The notes below the pieces were generated by a model that worked only from the letters and a program-made list of their open reading frames with translations, was not told where the DNA came from and searched no databases. Both the position numbers and the translations under genes were made by a program. A stretch of 64,000 bases of DNA from NCBI RefSeq assembly GCF_016545825.1, contig NC_052622.1:14079001-14143000 (forward strand), in the 5' to 3' direction. This stretch comes from Eucalyptus grandis. Taxonomy: Eukaryota > Streptophyta > Magnoliopsida > Myrtales > Myrtaceae. Below are positions 36,765 through 47,679 of this stretch, piece after piece. How positions within the stretch are numbered: position 1 is the stretch's first letter; every line of letters starts with the position of its first letter.

Positions 36765-38731
36765 TCACCAGAAATTACCGCAAGAACAAGTCCCACCGTT
36801 AAAATGGTGGAATCTCACGTTATCTCTCACAATAATCTCCCTCCCAATAATGTGAGATACGGCACATGAAAGAGGACAGTCTTCACATATCCTGAGGTTC
36901 TTCATGATCCTGATAGGGCAATTTTCGCTAGAATCCAGCAGCCCAAATGCCAGAGCCAGCTTTTCACTATGAGCCATCAATATTCGCTTCTTGTCATCCT
37001 CGCTTACATCATAAGCCACTGAACTCAGGATCTGTTGATAACCATGTCCTTTAATCTCTCCAGAAGATCCTCTAACACTTTATTTATCTCGCTTGACCTC
37101 GGATGCTTTGTTTCACCTGCAAAGAACTCGTGTATCTCCCCCTTTCTCTGACTCAAACCAGCTACATCCAGGATTCTTCTTTAATCCCTTCCCTCTCACC
37201 AGCTTCCTCACATTTGAAACATCATCCCACCTACCAACCGATGCAAATGTTACATAGAACCATATAGTTTCCAATTGCATGAGGTTCGAGCTCAAAAGAT
37301 GGCTTGCAGCAATTTGAGCAATGTCAGGGTTCCTATGGATACGACATGCCCCCAAAAGTGCTCCCCACACCCCTCCATGAGGTTTTAGAGGCATCGTCTC
37401 TGTAAGTTTAAATGCTTCATTTAAATGTCCAGCACGACTCAAGAAGATCAACCATGCAAGCATAGTGATCACCATCTGGAACAACACCATAGCGTTCTTC
37501 CATGGATGAAAATATTTGTTTGCCCTGATCAACCATTCCACCATGGCTGCAAGCTACGAGTACACCTATAAAAGTAACTTTATTAGGTTTTGTCGCTGTT
37601 TCTACCATCTCACCAAACAGTTGCATCGCTGCTCGAGCAAGGCCATGAATCGCAAAGCCTAGAATCATTGAACTATAGGTATACACATTCCGTTTCTTCA
37701 TGCCTTTAAGATCATGTATGCATCCTCTATATTGCCACATTTTTGAGTACATATCAACCATAGCCGATCCCACAACAACATTCTCAGTCGGCTCAAGTCC
37801 AGATTTTGTGGCAACATCCGAACCCATTTAGCATATTTAGAGGCACCTAGTTGAGCACAAGCCGAGATAACACTGGCCAATGTAACCTCATCGGTCTCAA
37901 CTCTAGCATCCTGCATTCGTCGAAAACCACAGCGCCTCCCTCGGCTTGCCGTTCTGCGCGAACCCAGTAAACTATAGCAGTCCAAGCCACCATGTCCTTC
38001 ACCGGTAACCCATCAAACAAATCGCCAGCAGACGCCATATCGCCCGTCTTCGTGTACGCCACTATCAACGTCGTCCAGGAAATAACATCCCTGTGCAGCA
38101 TTTCGTCAAACACCTTACGCCCGCTACCCAAATCGCCGCAGCTCACGTACATACCGATCAACGAGTTCCCACATACAAATCAGAGCCGAACCCACCAATC
38201 AGCATCGTCTGGGCATGCACCTGGCGCCCCAAATTCAAGTCAATAGCCGCGCCGTGCACGCCTTGAGCAGCGCCGTGAACGTGAAGGACACGGGGCCGAC
38301 GCCCTCCTCCCTCATGCTCGCGTACAACCAGACGGACTCCCCAAACGGCCCGGAGCCGCGTACCCACGAATGAGTGCGGTGTACAGAAACGGATTGGGGC
38401 GCTCGACCTGCCGGAAGACGGCGCGCGGGTACGACCCCACGGGGACGCCGAGCTCGGTGGGAGGGTGCGGACGAGCTTGGTGACGACGTAGCAGCATTGG
38501 TCGAGGCCCTTGCGGTAGAGGTGCGCATGGACTTGCTTGAGCTGTGGAGGCCGCGGCAGCCGTCGAGGAGCGAGACGAGGCGGGTCTCGAGCTGCTGCCT
38601 GTCTTCGAAGAAGGGAAGGAGTACCCATACGGCCGACGGAGGTCGCCGTCCGCCGCGTGCAGAGAGCTGTCCGGGAAGAACGGATCGGAGGATGAGCGGG
38701 CGGTGCTGAAGCTTCGGCAGAAGGCTACCAT
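36765..38731 (-). CDS. Pentatricopeptide repeat protein, PLS class with DYW domain (At5g44230-like), frameshifted
   Basis: Minus-strand fragments in successive frames give an ordinary intronless DYW-class PPR protein. The N terminus MVAFCRSFSTARSSSDPFF looks like an organelle-targeting peptide. PPR landmarks follow: LKQVHAHLYRKGLDQ, NPFLYTALIRGYA, GRQVHAQT, GRKVFDEMLHRDVISWTTLI, KDMVAWTAIV, CAQLGASKYA, YSSMILGFAIHG, KVTFIGVLVACSHGG. Then come the E region (HGGVWGALLGACRIHRNP), HSEKLALAFG and the terminal CSCGNFW. Such proteins bind organelle RNA, and the DYW domain can carry out C-to-U editing. The phrases resemble Arabidopsis At5g44230 as I recall it. About eight frame breaks occur, probably assembly indels. 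The zinc motif reads CEDCPLS here instead of CEDCHSF in the duplicated fragment, caused by small deletions totalling three bases. The start ATG at 38731 was chosen because it heads the transit-peptide-like stretch. Confidence 0.85.
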
Positions 38732-38844
38732 CCCGCCATGGGCGGCGATCGTTCGAGCCAGAGCCAGAGCCTCTGATGAACGCTTGCAGCTTCTCAAAGG
38801 TTTGCCAACATCAGCACCTAAAACATTAAATGGAATATCTTAAA

Positions 38845-39512
38845 ATTAATCGCGAAATTACATTTTCAATTAATGCAATCGAAATTTTCGATTAATACCA
38901 CCGAGTTTTAAAATTTATCGAATTGATGTGACCAAATTCAATTTCTTCTTTTTAAATTCCAACCAATTTTGCATAGGTTAAAAAAGATATAATTTTGCTT
39001 TAAAAAGTTATCTTCTCTTTAAATTCAGTCTACTTCATAATTTTAAATCTAAGTATGGCTTAAAACTTGTTTGCTTGAATTATGAGACTTAAAATTTAAA
39101 AGTTTTCCCAAGATAAAATTACACCTTAGAGCTGAGGGAGCCATAAGGGGAAGTAGACTCCCATCACTTCTTCAAGATAGTTACTACCAAATAAGGTAGT
39201 ATGATAATTCGATGCTTGATTAAAATTGTAGAATTTATTAAGATTTATATTGAGTTAGCCAGTGCTTCACATTATATCTTATAATCAAATAGTCGTCTCT
39301 AGTTACGCAACACTGTGTGAGGAATGTAAAAGACATTTGATGCCCCGTAGAATCACATTTTAATTAAAACCATCGAAATTGATTATCCATCAAGTTTAAA
39401 AAGTTTATCGAATTAGTCCAATTTTTTAATTCCTTTTTTTGGGTCAAAATTTTTTTTTTTTAGCATAGGTTTAAAAGGTAAAAACTTTGCTTTATAAAGT
39501 CATTTTCTTTTG
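38845..39512. repeat. Imperfect direct repeats (about 170 bp) in the divergent promoter
   Basis: 38845-39028 and 39345-39512 share order and wording: 'acatttt(c)aatta', 'atcgaatt', 'gcataggtt', 'ttttgcttta', 'gttatcttctctt' against 'gtcattttctttt'. They lie between the PPR start and the DUF455 start and enclose about 310 bp. A miniature LTR-type element or an old tandem duplication would both fit. Confidence 0.5.
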
Positions 39513-39525
39513 ACAAAGAAAAGCC

Positions 39526-42121
39526 ATGACCTCTCTTTTATTATTTTGGGAACGCGATGAAATGAGAGAGGCTCGTGGAGACGATGATGGTACCTCAAGC
39601 TCGCGGCCTCATGCCCTCCTTCTCTCCGATGGTCTCCTCATCGGCCCTCAGGCCAAAGCCTCTCTCCTCCTCGACCTCCTCCTCCTCCTCGCCGCCGTCT
39701 CGCATCGAGTACACGCCGTGGCGGCCTCCGGCCATGGCGGGAGAGCTTCGCTGAACCACGACCGGTTCTGGGGGACCCAACGGACCGCAGCCTCCGCCGG
39801 GACCGGCCCTTTGCGTCGCCCGACCCGGGACGGAGCGCAGTCGGGTCGGCTTCTTCCCTGGCCGAAATGGGTGCCCTCGTTCTTGCCGGCGACCCTGCTT
39901 CGAAGTCCGGAGCTCTCCCATCTCGCGTACTGCAGGTGGCGCGGCGAGAATCTGCCCGTCGGGGTCTCTCGGCCCCCCGATAGACCGGCCAGGCCTGCGA
40001 GGCCGGAACTGGTAAGTCTTGGTTTTGTCTTTGGAGAATTGTCGAAAGGCATCGGCTTTCGAGAGTTTCGAATTCTGGGAGTTGGTTCTTTTCAGAGCGT
40101 TTTGGGGTTAGTGTTGTCACTTTATCAATGGTGTGCTATAGTTCCGGCAGTTACTGTTTCTTATTTCCAGAGCATCGTTGGGAGGTAAAGTATTGCAATT
40201 GCTAGTACCGTTAGTCTCAGTAAGCTTGACCTGAAGTTAAAACCGGGAAACTGCTTTTGTGAATGCTGGCAATGCCGGGACTATCATCTGCTTTTACTTG
40301 CAATACGATGCTGCCTAGTTAATGCGCTGTTAGAATGATTTTGCTTCCGTGTGATTGGAATCTTGGTCTCTCGCTGATGATTGACCTCTCACTCTTTTTC
40401 CAGCTTAGAATTTAAAGAGTCGAGATTTGGATCTTGAGATGCTGTTTACATGGTAAATTGCTCGCCTGTCCGTAAGATTAAGAGTCTCAACCGTCTTCTC
40501 ATCTGTTATTTACTATAGGTTTCCCCCAAGGACATACCGCCCCTAAAGTATCAGGGTTACCTCTTAATGCCTATATGCTGCATAATCTGGCTCATGGAGC
40601 TGAATGCAATTGATTTGGCATGGGATACTGTGGTTCGGTTCTCACCATTCTTGGAGACTCTTGGGGAAGGATTTTTCGGACTTCGCTTCGCGTCGCTGAT
40701 GATGTGAGAGTCGCCATTTTGGTGCTCTCAGAGGCTGCTGGAGCTTGGATTCAGGTCAGGGAACTTTTGGGTTAGCAAATTCATTCTAGCCTGTGCGACC
40801 AGTGTGCCTTCATCATATTCTCTTTGTTTACCTAGGTATGGAGATATGCCTGCTCATAATTTTCTTTGGAGAGAGTGTGAGAAATCCTCTGATAATGTTG
40901 CTGCTCGTTTGGCAGTAATCCCACTGGTTCAGGTATCCTTAACATTTGAGTTGTTGATTGTTTGTTATGACAAGCTTCACAAAGCGTTCTCTCTTCCCAA
41001 TGATGGGCCCAAAGACTCTTGCTTTTCCATTTGTCTTTTCACTTGTAATGTTATACGACATGAAGGCGCTCCTTCTCCCTACTCACCCAAGGCCTTCATT
41101 TATTGTTCTTGACCCTCTGATGTTTCCGACAATTTTCTCTTCTGCTATGAGAAATGAGGTTATGTATACTTTTTCCTGATTTAGCTCCTCGATTCTTTGG
41201 CATCATTGTTATATTGTGCCATCTTCTTCACATTGCTTAAATTTGCTATATGGTAGTTGGACATTCATCTTGTCCTTTAAAAAGTTCCTTCCAGAGGTTG
41301 AGAAGAAGAGTGCGCTTCGCCTGGATGCTGTTATGCTCACCTCAGTATGAAGCATTAACATGGTTAACATTCGAAAATGAAGATCATCCAACTTGCCATA
41401 TCTTATGTAGTTCCACAGTATTGCTGCTGATTACAAATTGCCATGCCTGCTCAAATGTACGGATTTTCTTTTTCCCTTTCATTCAGGAGGCCAGAGGGCT
41501 GATGCTGGGCCACGTTTGGTGCAAAATTGGTCGGCTTTGGTGACAACATGACATCTAAAATCGTGGGTAGGATTGCTGATGAGGAAATGGCTCATGTAGC
41601 CATTGGTGTCGATTGGTTTATCTCCATTTGTCGGAAATGAACCATGCTCCTTGCTCCACTTTCAAAGGTTCAGGACCTACTCCCTCAGGCCTCTGTTATG
41701 AACCCATAAACCTTTGCTGATTCAACTTTCTCGTGCAGACATATTGACAGAGTATGGCGTAGAGTTGAAGGGCCCTTTCAATTATTCAGCTCGAGACGAA
41801 GCTGGTATTCCTCGTGACTGGTGAGGGAAAATGTATTAACAGAGTACGGCAATCAAAATTTTGTGCTTTCCTATTACCTTGTTCTGATTTTCTCCTTAAA
41901 ACCATTTCACAAGGTATGCATCATCATCGACAAATAAGCAAGATGGGAAGGAGCAGCTTTCTGTGGTATGAGAGGTCTTTCAGATGATTGGACCAAATGT
42001 TTGCAAGTTTCATAGATACCTGTCACTTATGATGGTGAAATAATCATGGCAGGTATATGATAGGCTGGCTCACATCATATCTATGGAGAGTGAGAACTCT
42101 AGTTCAAGCGGACCCGCCTGA
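39526..42121 (+). CDS. DUF455 ferritin-like protein (At1g06240-like), seven exons
   Basis: Proposed exons are 39526-40011, 40519-40754, 40836-40932, 41487-41667, 41739-41820, 41914-41965 and 42053-42121; every junction has GT and AG. Exon 1 ends in RPPDRPARPARPEL and exon 2 carries ELNAIDLAWDTVVRFSPF, then DFARVADDESRHF across frame breaks. Exon 3 is YGDMPAHNFLWRECEKSS and on to VIPLVQ. Exon 4 contains EARGLDAGPRLVQKLVGFGD and EEMAHVAIGVDWF. Exon 5 is EYGVELKGPFNYSARDEAGI; the last exon gives VYDRLAHIISMESE and the stop. The E, DESRH and EEMAHVAIG residues fit the di-metal ferritin-like four-helix fold of Pfam DUF455; the reaction is unknown. Single bases are missing at several points in exons 2 and 4 (for example ggct-gatgctggg), always shortening short runs, which suggests assembly error. 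An alternative in-frame start is 39562. Confidence 0.87.
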
Positions 42122-43485
42122 TGATTTTGTTCAGATCAGGTGAAACAAGTTCACTCGTATTACCACTCCAATTGCTTGGGTACGAATATTTACAGTGACT
42201 ACATACATCAGCGGGGCGTGTGGTATGCCAGGTGAAAAAATGACTCCTTGCTATCAGGAACTTCAAGGAAAACCTTTCTTTAAATCAGCAACTACCTCGG
42301 CAAGCATAAAGAAATTCAAGAATTCATTGAGGAGAGGATGTGGTATTTCAACTTTTGATCGCTTCTCATGATTTCAGTGTGATATCATAGGCATGTTGTT
42401 CTGTGCCTTTCTCCACACTCCTATTGAGATGTAAATACTACATAAGTTAATACTTCCTAACTTCGCTGTTGCACCTTTTTTGATTTTTTTCCTTTTTAGC
42501 TTATCTTGGACGAATCAATATTGGTAGGATACAGGAACTTTGCCGTGTGATGTCTGTCAGCAAAGCTGTGTGCGCCTTCTTCTTGGTCCTTATGCTAAGT
42601 CTCTTCATGACTGATTACTTATTAGACCTTGGACTCTGGTGAGCCTAGATACAGAACTTTGGACAGGTAAAATTATCATATCCCATGTTTGATGGTGAGG
42701 GAATTTTCCACCCGTGTCCATTAGGTTGGGTGGATTACAACTATATATTTGGGTCTAGGCGAGTATTCCCCTTGATTTCTAACGGGATATATACATTTTA
42801 GAACTTCAAAGAGGCCTAATATATCCCTAGAAATGGTGAGACCCGGATAGAATCTCTTATTATGCAAAGAGAAAATGAAAAGTCAAAAAAAAAAAACCCG
42901 AGAGAGAGGGAGGGAGGGAGGCAATGACAATATTTCATAGGAGAGCATTCCAAGATGATGCGTGATTGACTTGAACATATTAGAACTTCAGCTTACGTTC
43001 GAAGAAATCAATCGTAGCAAAGATGACTAATGTGCTGCGTTCCTAAGACAGGAGAGACGCGGCGCTTCCACCCATATAATAATGCACATATAATAATGCA
43101 CATATAATAATGCCGCCCATCCCTGTCGAGAATAGGAACGAGAATCATCAGCCGAAGCTAAATTCCACGTGATGATCCAACAGGCCTTACACGTATTGCA
43201 GCATCTGCGATCACAGCTCACTCCTCAACCAAAAGTCTCGAACTTTATCACGAACTTCCTGGGTTCTCGATAGCGTGACGAAAATGCGAAGCAATCGCGG
43301 GACAGCATCATCGGCGGGTATCCTTCGAGCACTACGGGTGATGGGAAGTCGTTCCTGAAACCGACCTTTACGCACAGAGAAACTAAAAAGCGTATATTTC
43401 TGTCTCATCAACTTTTTTTCCAGAGAAAGAAACATCAGAGGCGGTAGAACAGAGGTCGAGGGAGACAGACAGAGAGCCAGCGAGA
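42122..43485. other. Intergenic, includes 14-bp triplet repeat
   Basis: No gene seen. Three near-identical copies of catataataatgca lie at 43073-43086, 43087-43100 and 43101-43114. Confidence 0.6.
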
Positions 43486-43599
43486 ATGTGCTGCGGAGAT
43501 GATTGCAGGCCGCTGGCGTTCCTGCTTGGCCTTCCCTTCGCCCTTCTCTCTCTCCTAGTCTCCATAGTCGGCATCATCGTCTGGATCGTTGGGTACGTT

Positions 43600-43641
<42 letters not shown>

Positions 43642-43846
43642 CAGTTGTCTTGAGATTTAGTCTCTGGGTTTTGAACTCTGCATGGATTGAATAAGATGAG
43701 AAAAATGGTGGGCGACGCTGCAGATTGCTGTTGACTCTGATATGCCCCTGCTTCCTGTGCGTGACCCTGCTAGTGGAGTTCGCGCTGGAGCTGATCAAAG
43801 CCCCCTTCACGTCATGGAGTGGTTCACTTCTCAGATACCCTGTTGA
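43486..43846 (+). CDS. TAXIMIN-type cysteine-rich signalling peptide, two exons
   Basis: Exon 1 (43486-43592) encodes [19 protein letters not shown] and a hydrophobic helix ([13 protein letters not shown]). A 131-bp intron with GT/AG and an internal CT microsatellite (43603-43639) follows. Exon 2 (43724-43846) encodes [26 protein letters not shown] and, after one missing base, [11 protein letters not shown] and a stop. This is the hallmark of the small TAXIMIN family: conserved Cys pairs, two hydrophobic segments and the ending [10 protein letters not shown]. Members are secretory or plasma-membrane-associated peptides affecting lateral organ fusion and, where first found, taxane and other secondary metabolism. 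The single frameshift at ccccttcacgtc would destroy the conserved end, yet the codons after it are perfect, so I take it as an assembly error. Confidence 0.88.
43603..43639. repeat. (CT)n microsatellite in TAXIMIN intron
   Basis: About 18 CT units immediately after the 5' splice site. Confidence 0.95.
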
Positions 43847-44351
43847 TCATACCGATCACCATTTGATGACCGTTTCTGCTTTTCAGAGCTGACTGGTATT
43901 TCTCCTCTTTCCCGTACGTGGATTTCATGGCGAGTATCTCTGTGATGTGCGGCCGATTACTGGGTTTGTAGCAGTAATGAAAAAAGGAAATCCGCTCTTG
44001 AAATTTCTAGAAAAATTTGATTGAAGTCGATTCGTCTTTCATTTGCAGTTGCAGACATGAGTATGATTAGCCGTTTTTCTTGATTCACTTTTCCTGGCGT
44101 GCATCGTCATTTTATGTCCACATGTTTAAGGTCATAAGAAGAAAGCAAGATGGGTCACTCAGAAATGGAAATCTTAACCATTCCAGAATCGTTTATTACA
44201 CGAAAGTTCACCATACAACAAACATTCTATTCTGTACATCCACCAGTTTCACTAGGACAAGAGCTAGAAAACTGTTTTATTTGCTTCGCAGGTTCGTCCT
44301 CTCACGTTTTCACCATGGCACACCTCTCAACTCTACATTCCTCTTCCCATC
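43847..44351. other. Interval between TAXIMIN and LEA gene 3' ends
   Basis: The two genes converge here; this should contain both 3' UTRs. Open frames on the plus strand (for example 44150 onward) are not supported. Confidence 0.5.
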
Positions 44352-47300
44352 CTAAATCAAAGCAGAGCTATGAACCTTCTGTGGCCAACCTCTATTTACT
44401 GCGGTCTTGCTTATGCTCTCCTTGCTCGCTACGGTCCGTTGAGGAGGCCGAGAAAGCGAGGTTGCCTCTTCGCCTCCTGGCTCGTCCTGCCCGACCACAA
44501 ACTCTGGGTTGTCTGCGCAATCTCCACTATAGTCTCGCCAATTGCTCCCAGTACGCCACCTCCAGGCTGCTGCTCCTCGGTCTTTATGTGTTCTGTTTTG
44601 CCCTGAACAACCTGCTCACCGGTCTCCGTCTTTCCCTCCTCGGTTGATCCCCCAGGATTTCCTGGGTAGTCTCCTTCGCCTTTCTAGCCCCTCCTTCCAC
44701 CATTCCTTGGCTTGTGCGACCACACCTTTGGGCTGTTCAGCCAGTACGCCACCTCCGGGCTGCTGCTTCTCGGCCTTTCTGTGTTCTGTTTTGCCCTGAG
44801 CGACCTGCTCGCCTGTCCCCATCTTTCCCTCCTTGGTCGATCCTCAAGGATTCCCTGGGCAGTCTCCTTCGCCTTTCTAGCCCCTGCTTCCACCGTTTCT
44901 TTGGCTTGTGTGACTATACCTTTGGGCTGTTCCGACACACCCCCTCCGGGCTGCTGCTCCTCCCGGTGTTTCCGTGTTCTGTTTTTCCCTGAGCGACCTG
45001 CTCGCCGGTCCCCATCTTTTTCCTCCTCGGTCGATCCCTTTGAGGATTTCCTGGGTAGTCTCCTTCGCTCTTCTAGCCCCCCCCTTCCACCATTTCTTGG
45101 GTTTATGACACTACATCTTTGGGCCGTTCAGCCCCTTCTGTTTCCTGCAAAGCGTTTCCAATTTCCTATTGAATGAGGAAACATAGCAATTATCTCATAC
45201 ATAAATAATCCAAGACTCAAGGACATTCCACTATAACCAGAACCCGCCAGACACCTGATAAATCCTGATATTCTTGATCTTAGTTATTAAAGTCCGCTAG
45301 TTATGCGCAAAAGCCCTCGTGATACCGTTCTCACTCAGTGTTCAGTCTGTTCTTTGTTAAACTAAATTGAACATCATCAAGAACGCACAACAACTAAATT
45401 CGCATGATTAGTTTACTAAACACCTGGTTTTCGGCTGACTTCTTGGCTTCTAGCTGTCTTTCAGCTTCTTCTTTCTTCCTGGCCGTATACTCCTTGGCCT
45501 TTTCTGGTAGTCGCAGCTGCCACATCCTTTGCTGCAACCAAGGGCTTGGCAGCAATCTCTGCAGCCTTATGTCCCGCACCAAGAGCAACCTCTCCTGCCT
45601 TCTCAGCGACTCCCTGAACGACCCTGGCAGCAGCCTTCGTTCCCCTCCACCGTTATCTCGGCAGTGTAATGAGCAGCTCCCCACCCAGCCGCAATTGTCT
45701 TATCAACTTGACTTCCACAGCCGCTTTCCCTGCATACTCTGCCGCGCCCTTGCTGGTCTCCACCGCCGCTTCCTTTGCTGCAAACGCTCTTCTCCCGTGT
45801 AATTGGCAACTCCTTTAGAGATCTCCACCATCTTATCCTTAGCTTTGTGGCCTTTTGCATTGCGTAGTCCTTAGCTTGCTCTGCCTTTGGAAGTGTGCAT
45901 AGTCCTTGGCTTCTGCAGCCTTTTGCATCGTGTAGTCCTTAGCTTGCTCTGCCTTTGGAATGGTGTAGTCCTTAGCAGTTTTTTCCGGCACTGAGCACGG
46001 TTTCCTTCGCAGCCGCAAGACCCTGCTGACCCTTTTCAACGGCTGTGTCTTTGACCCTCGCACCCTTCTCTGCATGTACTCAGTCGTGGCACGAGCACCT
46101 TGAAGGACCGTGTCCTTTTGTTGAGCGGCCTTCTCTGAAGCTGTACCGAGGTCCTTGATTCGCCAATTCTTTCGCTTGGTTGTAGCGCTCCTCCGCAGCT
46201 CTCAGTATTTCCATCCGAATTCTGCTGGGCCAATGCTCTTAATCTCGAAACTTCTTCTAGAGAAGTTGTGCTTCTTCTTCGTGGCCCTTTTTTGGCCCTG
46301 CATCTCCTCGCCACCTTTCCTTTCCGTTTCTGGAAAAGCATTACCAAGTGAGTCAAAGTGACATCTATTCGCATAGTGTCTGCCCGTAAGGCCGATCCAA
46401 ACAGAAATGAAATATAAACCAAACGAAATTTGAACCGCCCAACTTACGAAGATTGAACTTCTATGACAAATGGATAACTGTTACTAATTTATGCTATCTA
46501 CATTCTAAACAACCGCGTCTGGACTTTGAAACTAAAACAAATCGTTTCTTGATTCAAGTCTGTTATTCAATGCTGCTCTCTTTCTCTTTGCGCAGCCTTT
46601 TTCATTCTACCTTGTTCTACATGGTTGTTATAGAAGCATGTGATGAGCGTGTTAATACGAGTTTGTCATGAAGTGATTCAAAAGACGAGTATATCATCAC
46701 TGCATCATTCCAAAATCTTCATTCGTGTCGAACATCCTTCGACAAAATCCAATGTGAAAAAACCGAAAACAGTTGAGGAGTTACCTGTAGGGCACTTTCC
46801 TCTCATTCGGCCTCCCTTCTCTTCAACTTGATAAGTCTCCCTCTCCGTCCTCCTTCCACCTTCCCCATGATGTTGACGACCGCCTTCGCTCCTCTCCCTC
46901 CCCTCCTGGCCTCCTCTTTCTCTCTTTTTCTCTCCTTCACCCCGACTCACTCCCTTTCATGGGCGCTCCATAATCTCTATCTTCTCCACCTTCTCCGCCA
47001 GCGACTCTCCTCTCGTCCCACGACCCCCTCTCTCACCACCCTCATAACCCCCCTTCTGACCTCCCACATCGATGGTCTTCACTTTCTCCGCCAGGGACTC
47101 CAACTGCTTGCCGTCGCTACTCTCCTTCTCCTTCTCCTTCTCCCTCACTGATCATGTCGGGCCGTCGTCTCCGTCTGTCCTGCGGTCTCTCTCCCCTCTC
47201 GCTCCAGACGAGCCTCGCCATGCGGAGCCTCCTTCCCGCCAGCCGGGTCCGAGGCTTGCGCCTTCTCGGCGAGGACTCGAAGTGGATCGTCATCTGGGGA

Positions 47301-47376
47301 CCTTGTCCGTCTCCACGTGGATCTCTCGCTCGTTCGTGGTGTTCTCTCTTCTTCGCGAGACTTGCTCCGAAGCCAT
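44352..47376 (-). CDS. Seed-type LEA protein, SBP65-like (group 3 LEA), three exons
   Basis: Exon 1 (46785-47376) begins MASEQVSRRRENTTNEREIH and continues VETDKVP, the characteristic start of SBP65/At2g42560-type LEA proteins. Exon 2 (45424-46329) carries runs of group-3 LEA 11-mers: AKDYTIPKAEQAKDYTMQKA, AEAKDYA, AARVVQGVAEKAGE, AAEIAAKPLVAAKDVAAA. Exon 3 (44352-45144) carries three long repeats with SEQPKGIVTQAKETVEAGAR and KAKETAQGIL, then GETIVEIAQTTQ near the end. Introns have GT/AG on the minus strand. These proteins are hydrophilic, largely disordered, accumulate in maturing seed and protect cells on drying; SBP65 itself can carry covalent biotin. I do not see a clear biotin-accepting site. 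Several single-base frameshifts break the frame. The exact stop is uncertain because of them. Confidence 0.8.
44550..45133 (-). repeat. Three 192-bp tandem repeats in exon 3 of the LEA gene
   Basis: Units at about 44550-44742, 44743-44933 and 44934-45133. Each starts with 'cctccgggctgctgct' or a variant and ends with 'tttgggctgttc'. The period of about 192 bp equals 64 codons, so each unit adds one LEA block (EQPKG…QAKE…A+KAKET…IL). Confidence 0.85.
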
Positions 47377-47533
47377 GTTTGCTCTCTCGAGTCTGTACGT
47401 GTTTTGTGTGCGTTTGAACTTTCAAAGTTGAGAACTGATGAGAGACGTGGAACGAGAACGACGGTGGTATTAAGCAGAGCGCTCGGAAGAAGAAGGGTGA
47501 GATCGATGGACGTGGGCGTGCATGGGCAGGAGA

Positions 47534-47671
47534 CACGTGTCAGCTGGCTCGGCGCCACGTGTTGAGAACGGAATAACACGGCGAGCTAGCGGACTCCGGA
47601 GGCTCGTACGTGTCGTCGAGCTGGCGCCCCATTAAAGCGGGGAGCTTACCTGGAATTCTGTCTGCCACGTG
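47534..47671 (-). promoter_or_regulatory. Cluster of ABRE/G-box motifs upstream of the LEA gene
   Basis: CACGTGTC at 47534-47541, CACGTG at 47556-47561, TACGTGTC at 47607-47614 and CACGTG at 47666-47671, all 160-300 bp upstream of the LEA start. ACGTG cores of this type bind ABI5/ABF bZIP factors and are expected for a seed or drought LEA gene. The motifs are seen; their function is inferred. Confidence 0.65.
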
Positions 47672-47679
47672 TGAATGGA

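Larger units (their letters stand above)
29451..37187. repeat. Large tandem repeat, unit 3 (7.7 kb shared part)
   Basis: Unit 3 matches unit 1 from its start through the CLE copy and into the PPR coding region. Homology stops at 37187, where unit 1 switches to a GA-rich stretch (its base 9985) while unit 3 continues as the complete PPR gene. Unit 3 is therefore the copy still joined to the intact neighbour, and probably the ancestral location. Confidence 0.88.

Noticed and set aside
39595..40120. Minus-strand open frames opposite DUF455 exon 1
   Set aside because: Shadows of the GC-rich first exon; the plus strand gives a coherent seven-exon gene.
40958..41179. Plus-strand frame between DUF455 exons 3 and 4
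   Set aside because: Lies within the intron bounded by GT at 40933 and AG at 41485-41486; the flanking exons join to a continuous family motif (VIPLVQ-EARGLD).
44370..45802. Plus-strand Ser/Leu/Arg-rich frames with repeats
   Set aside because: They are antisense to the LEA gene; the minus strand shows LEA 11-mers and matching splice sites.
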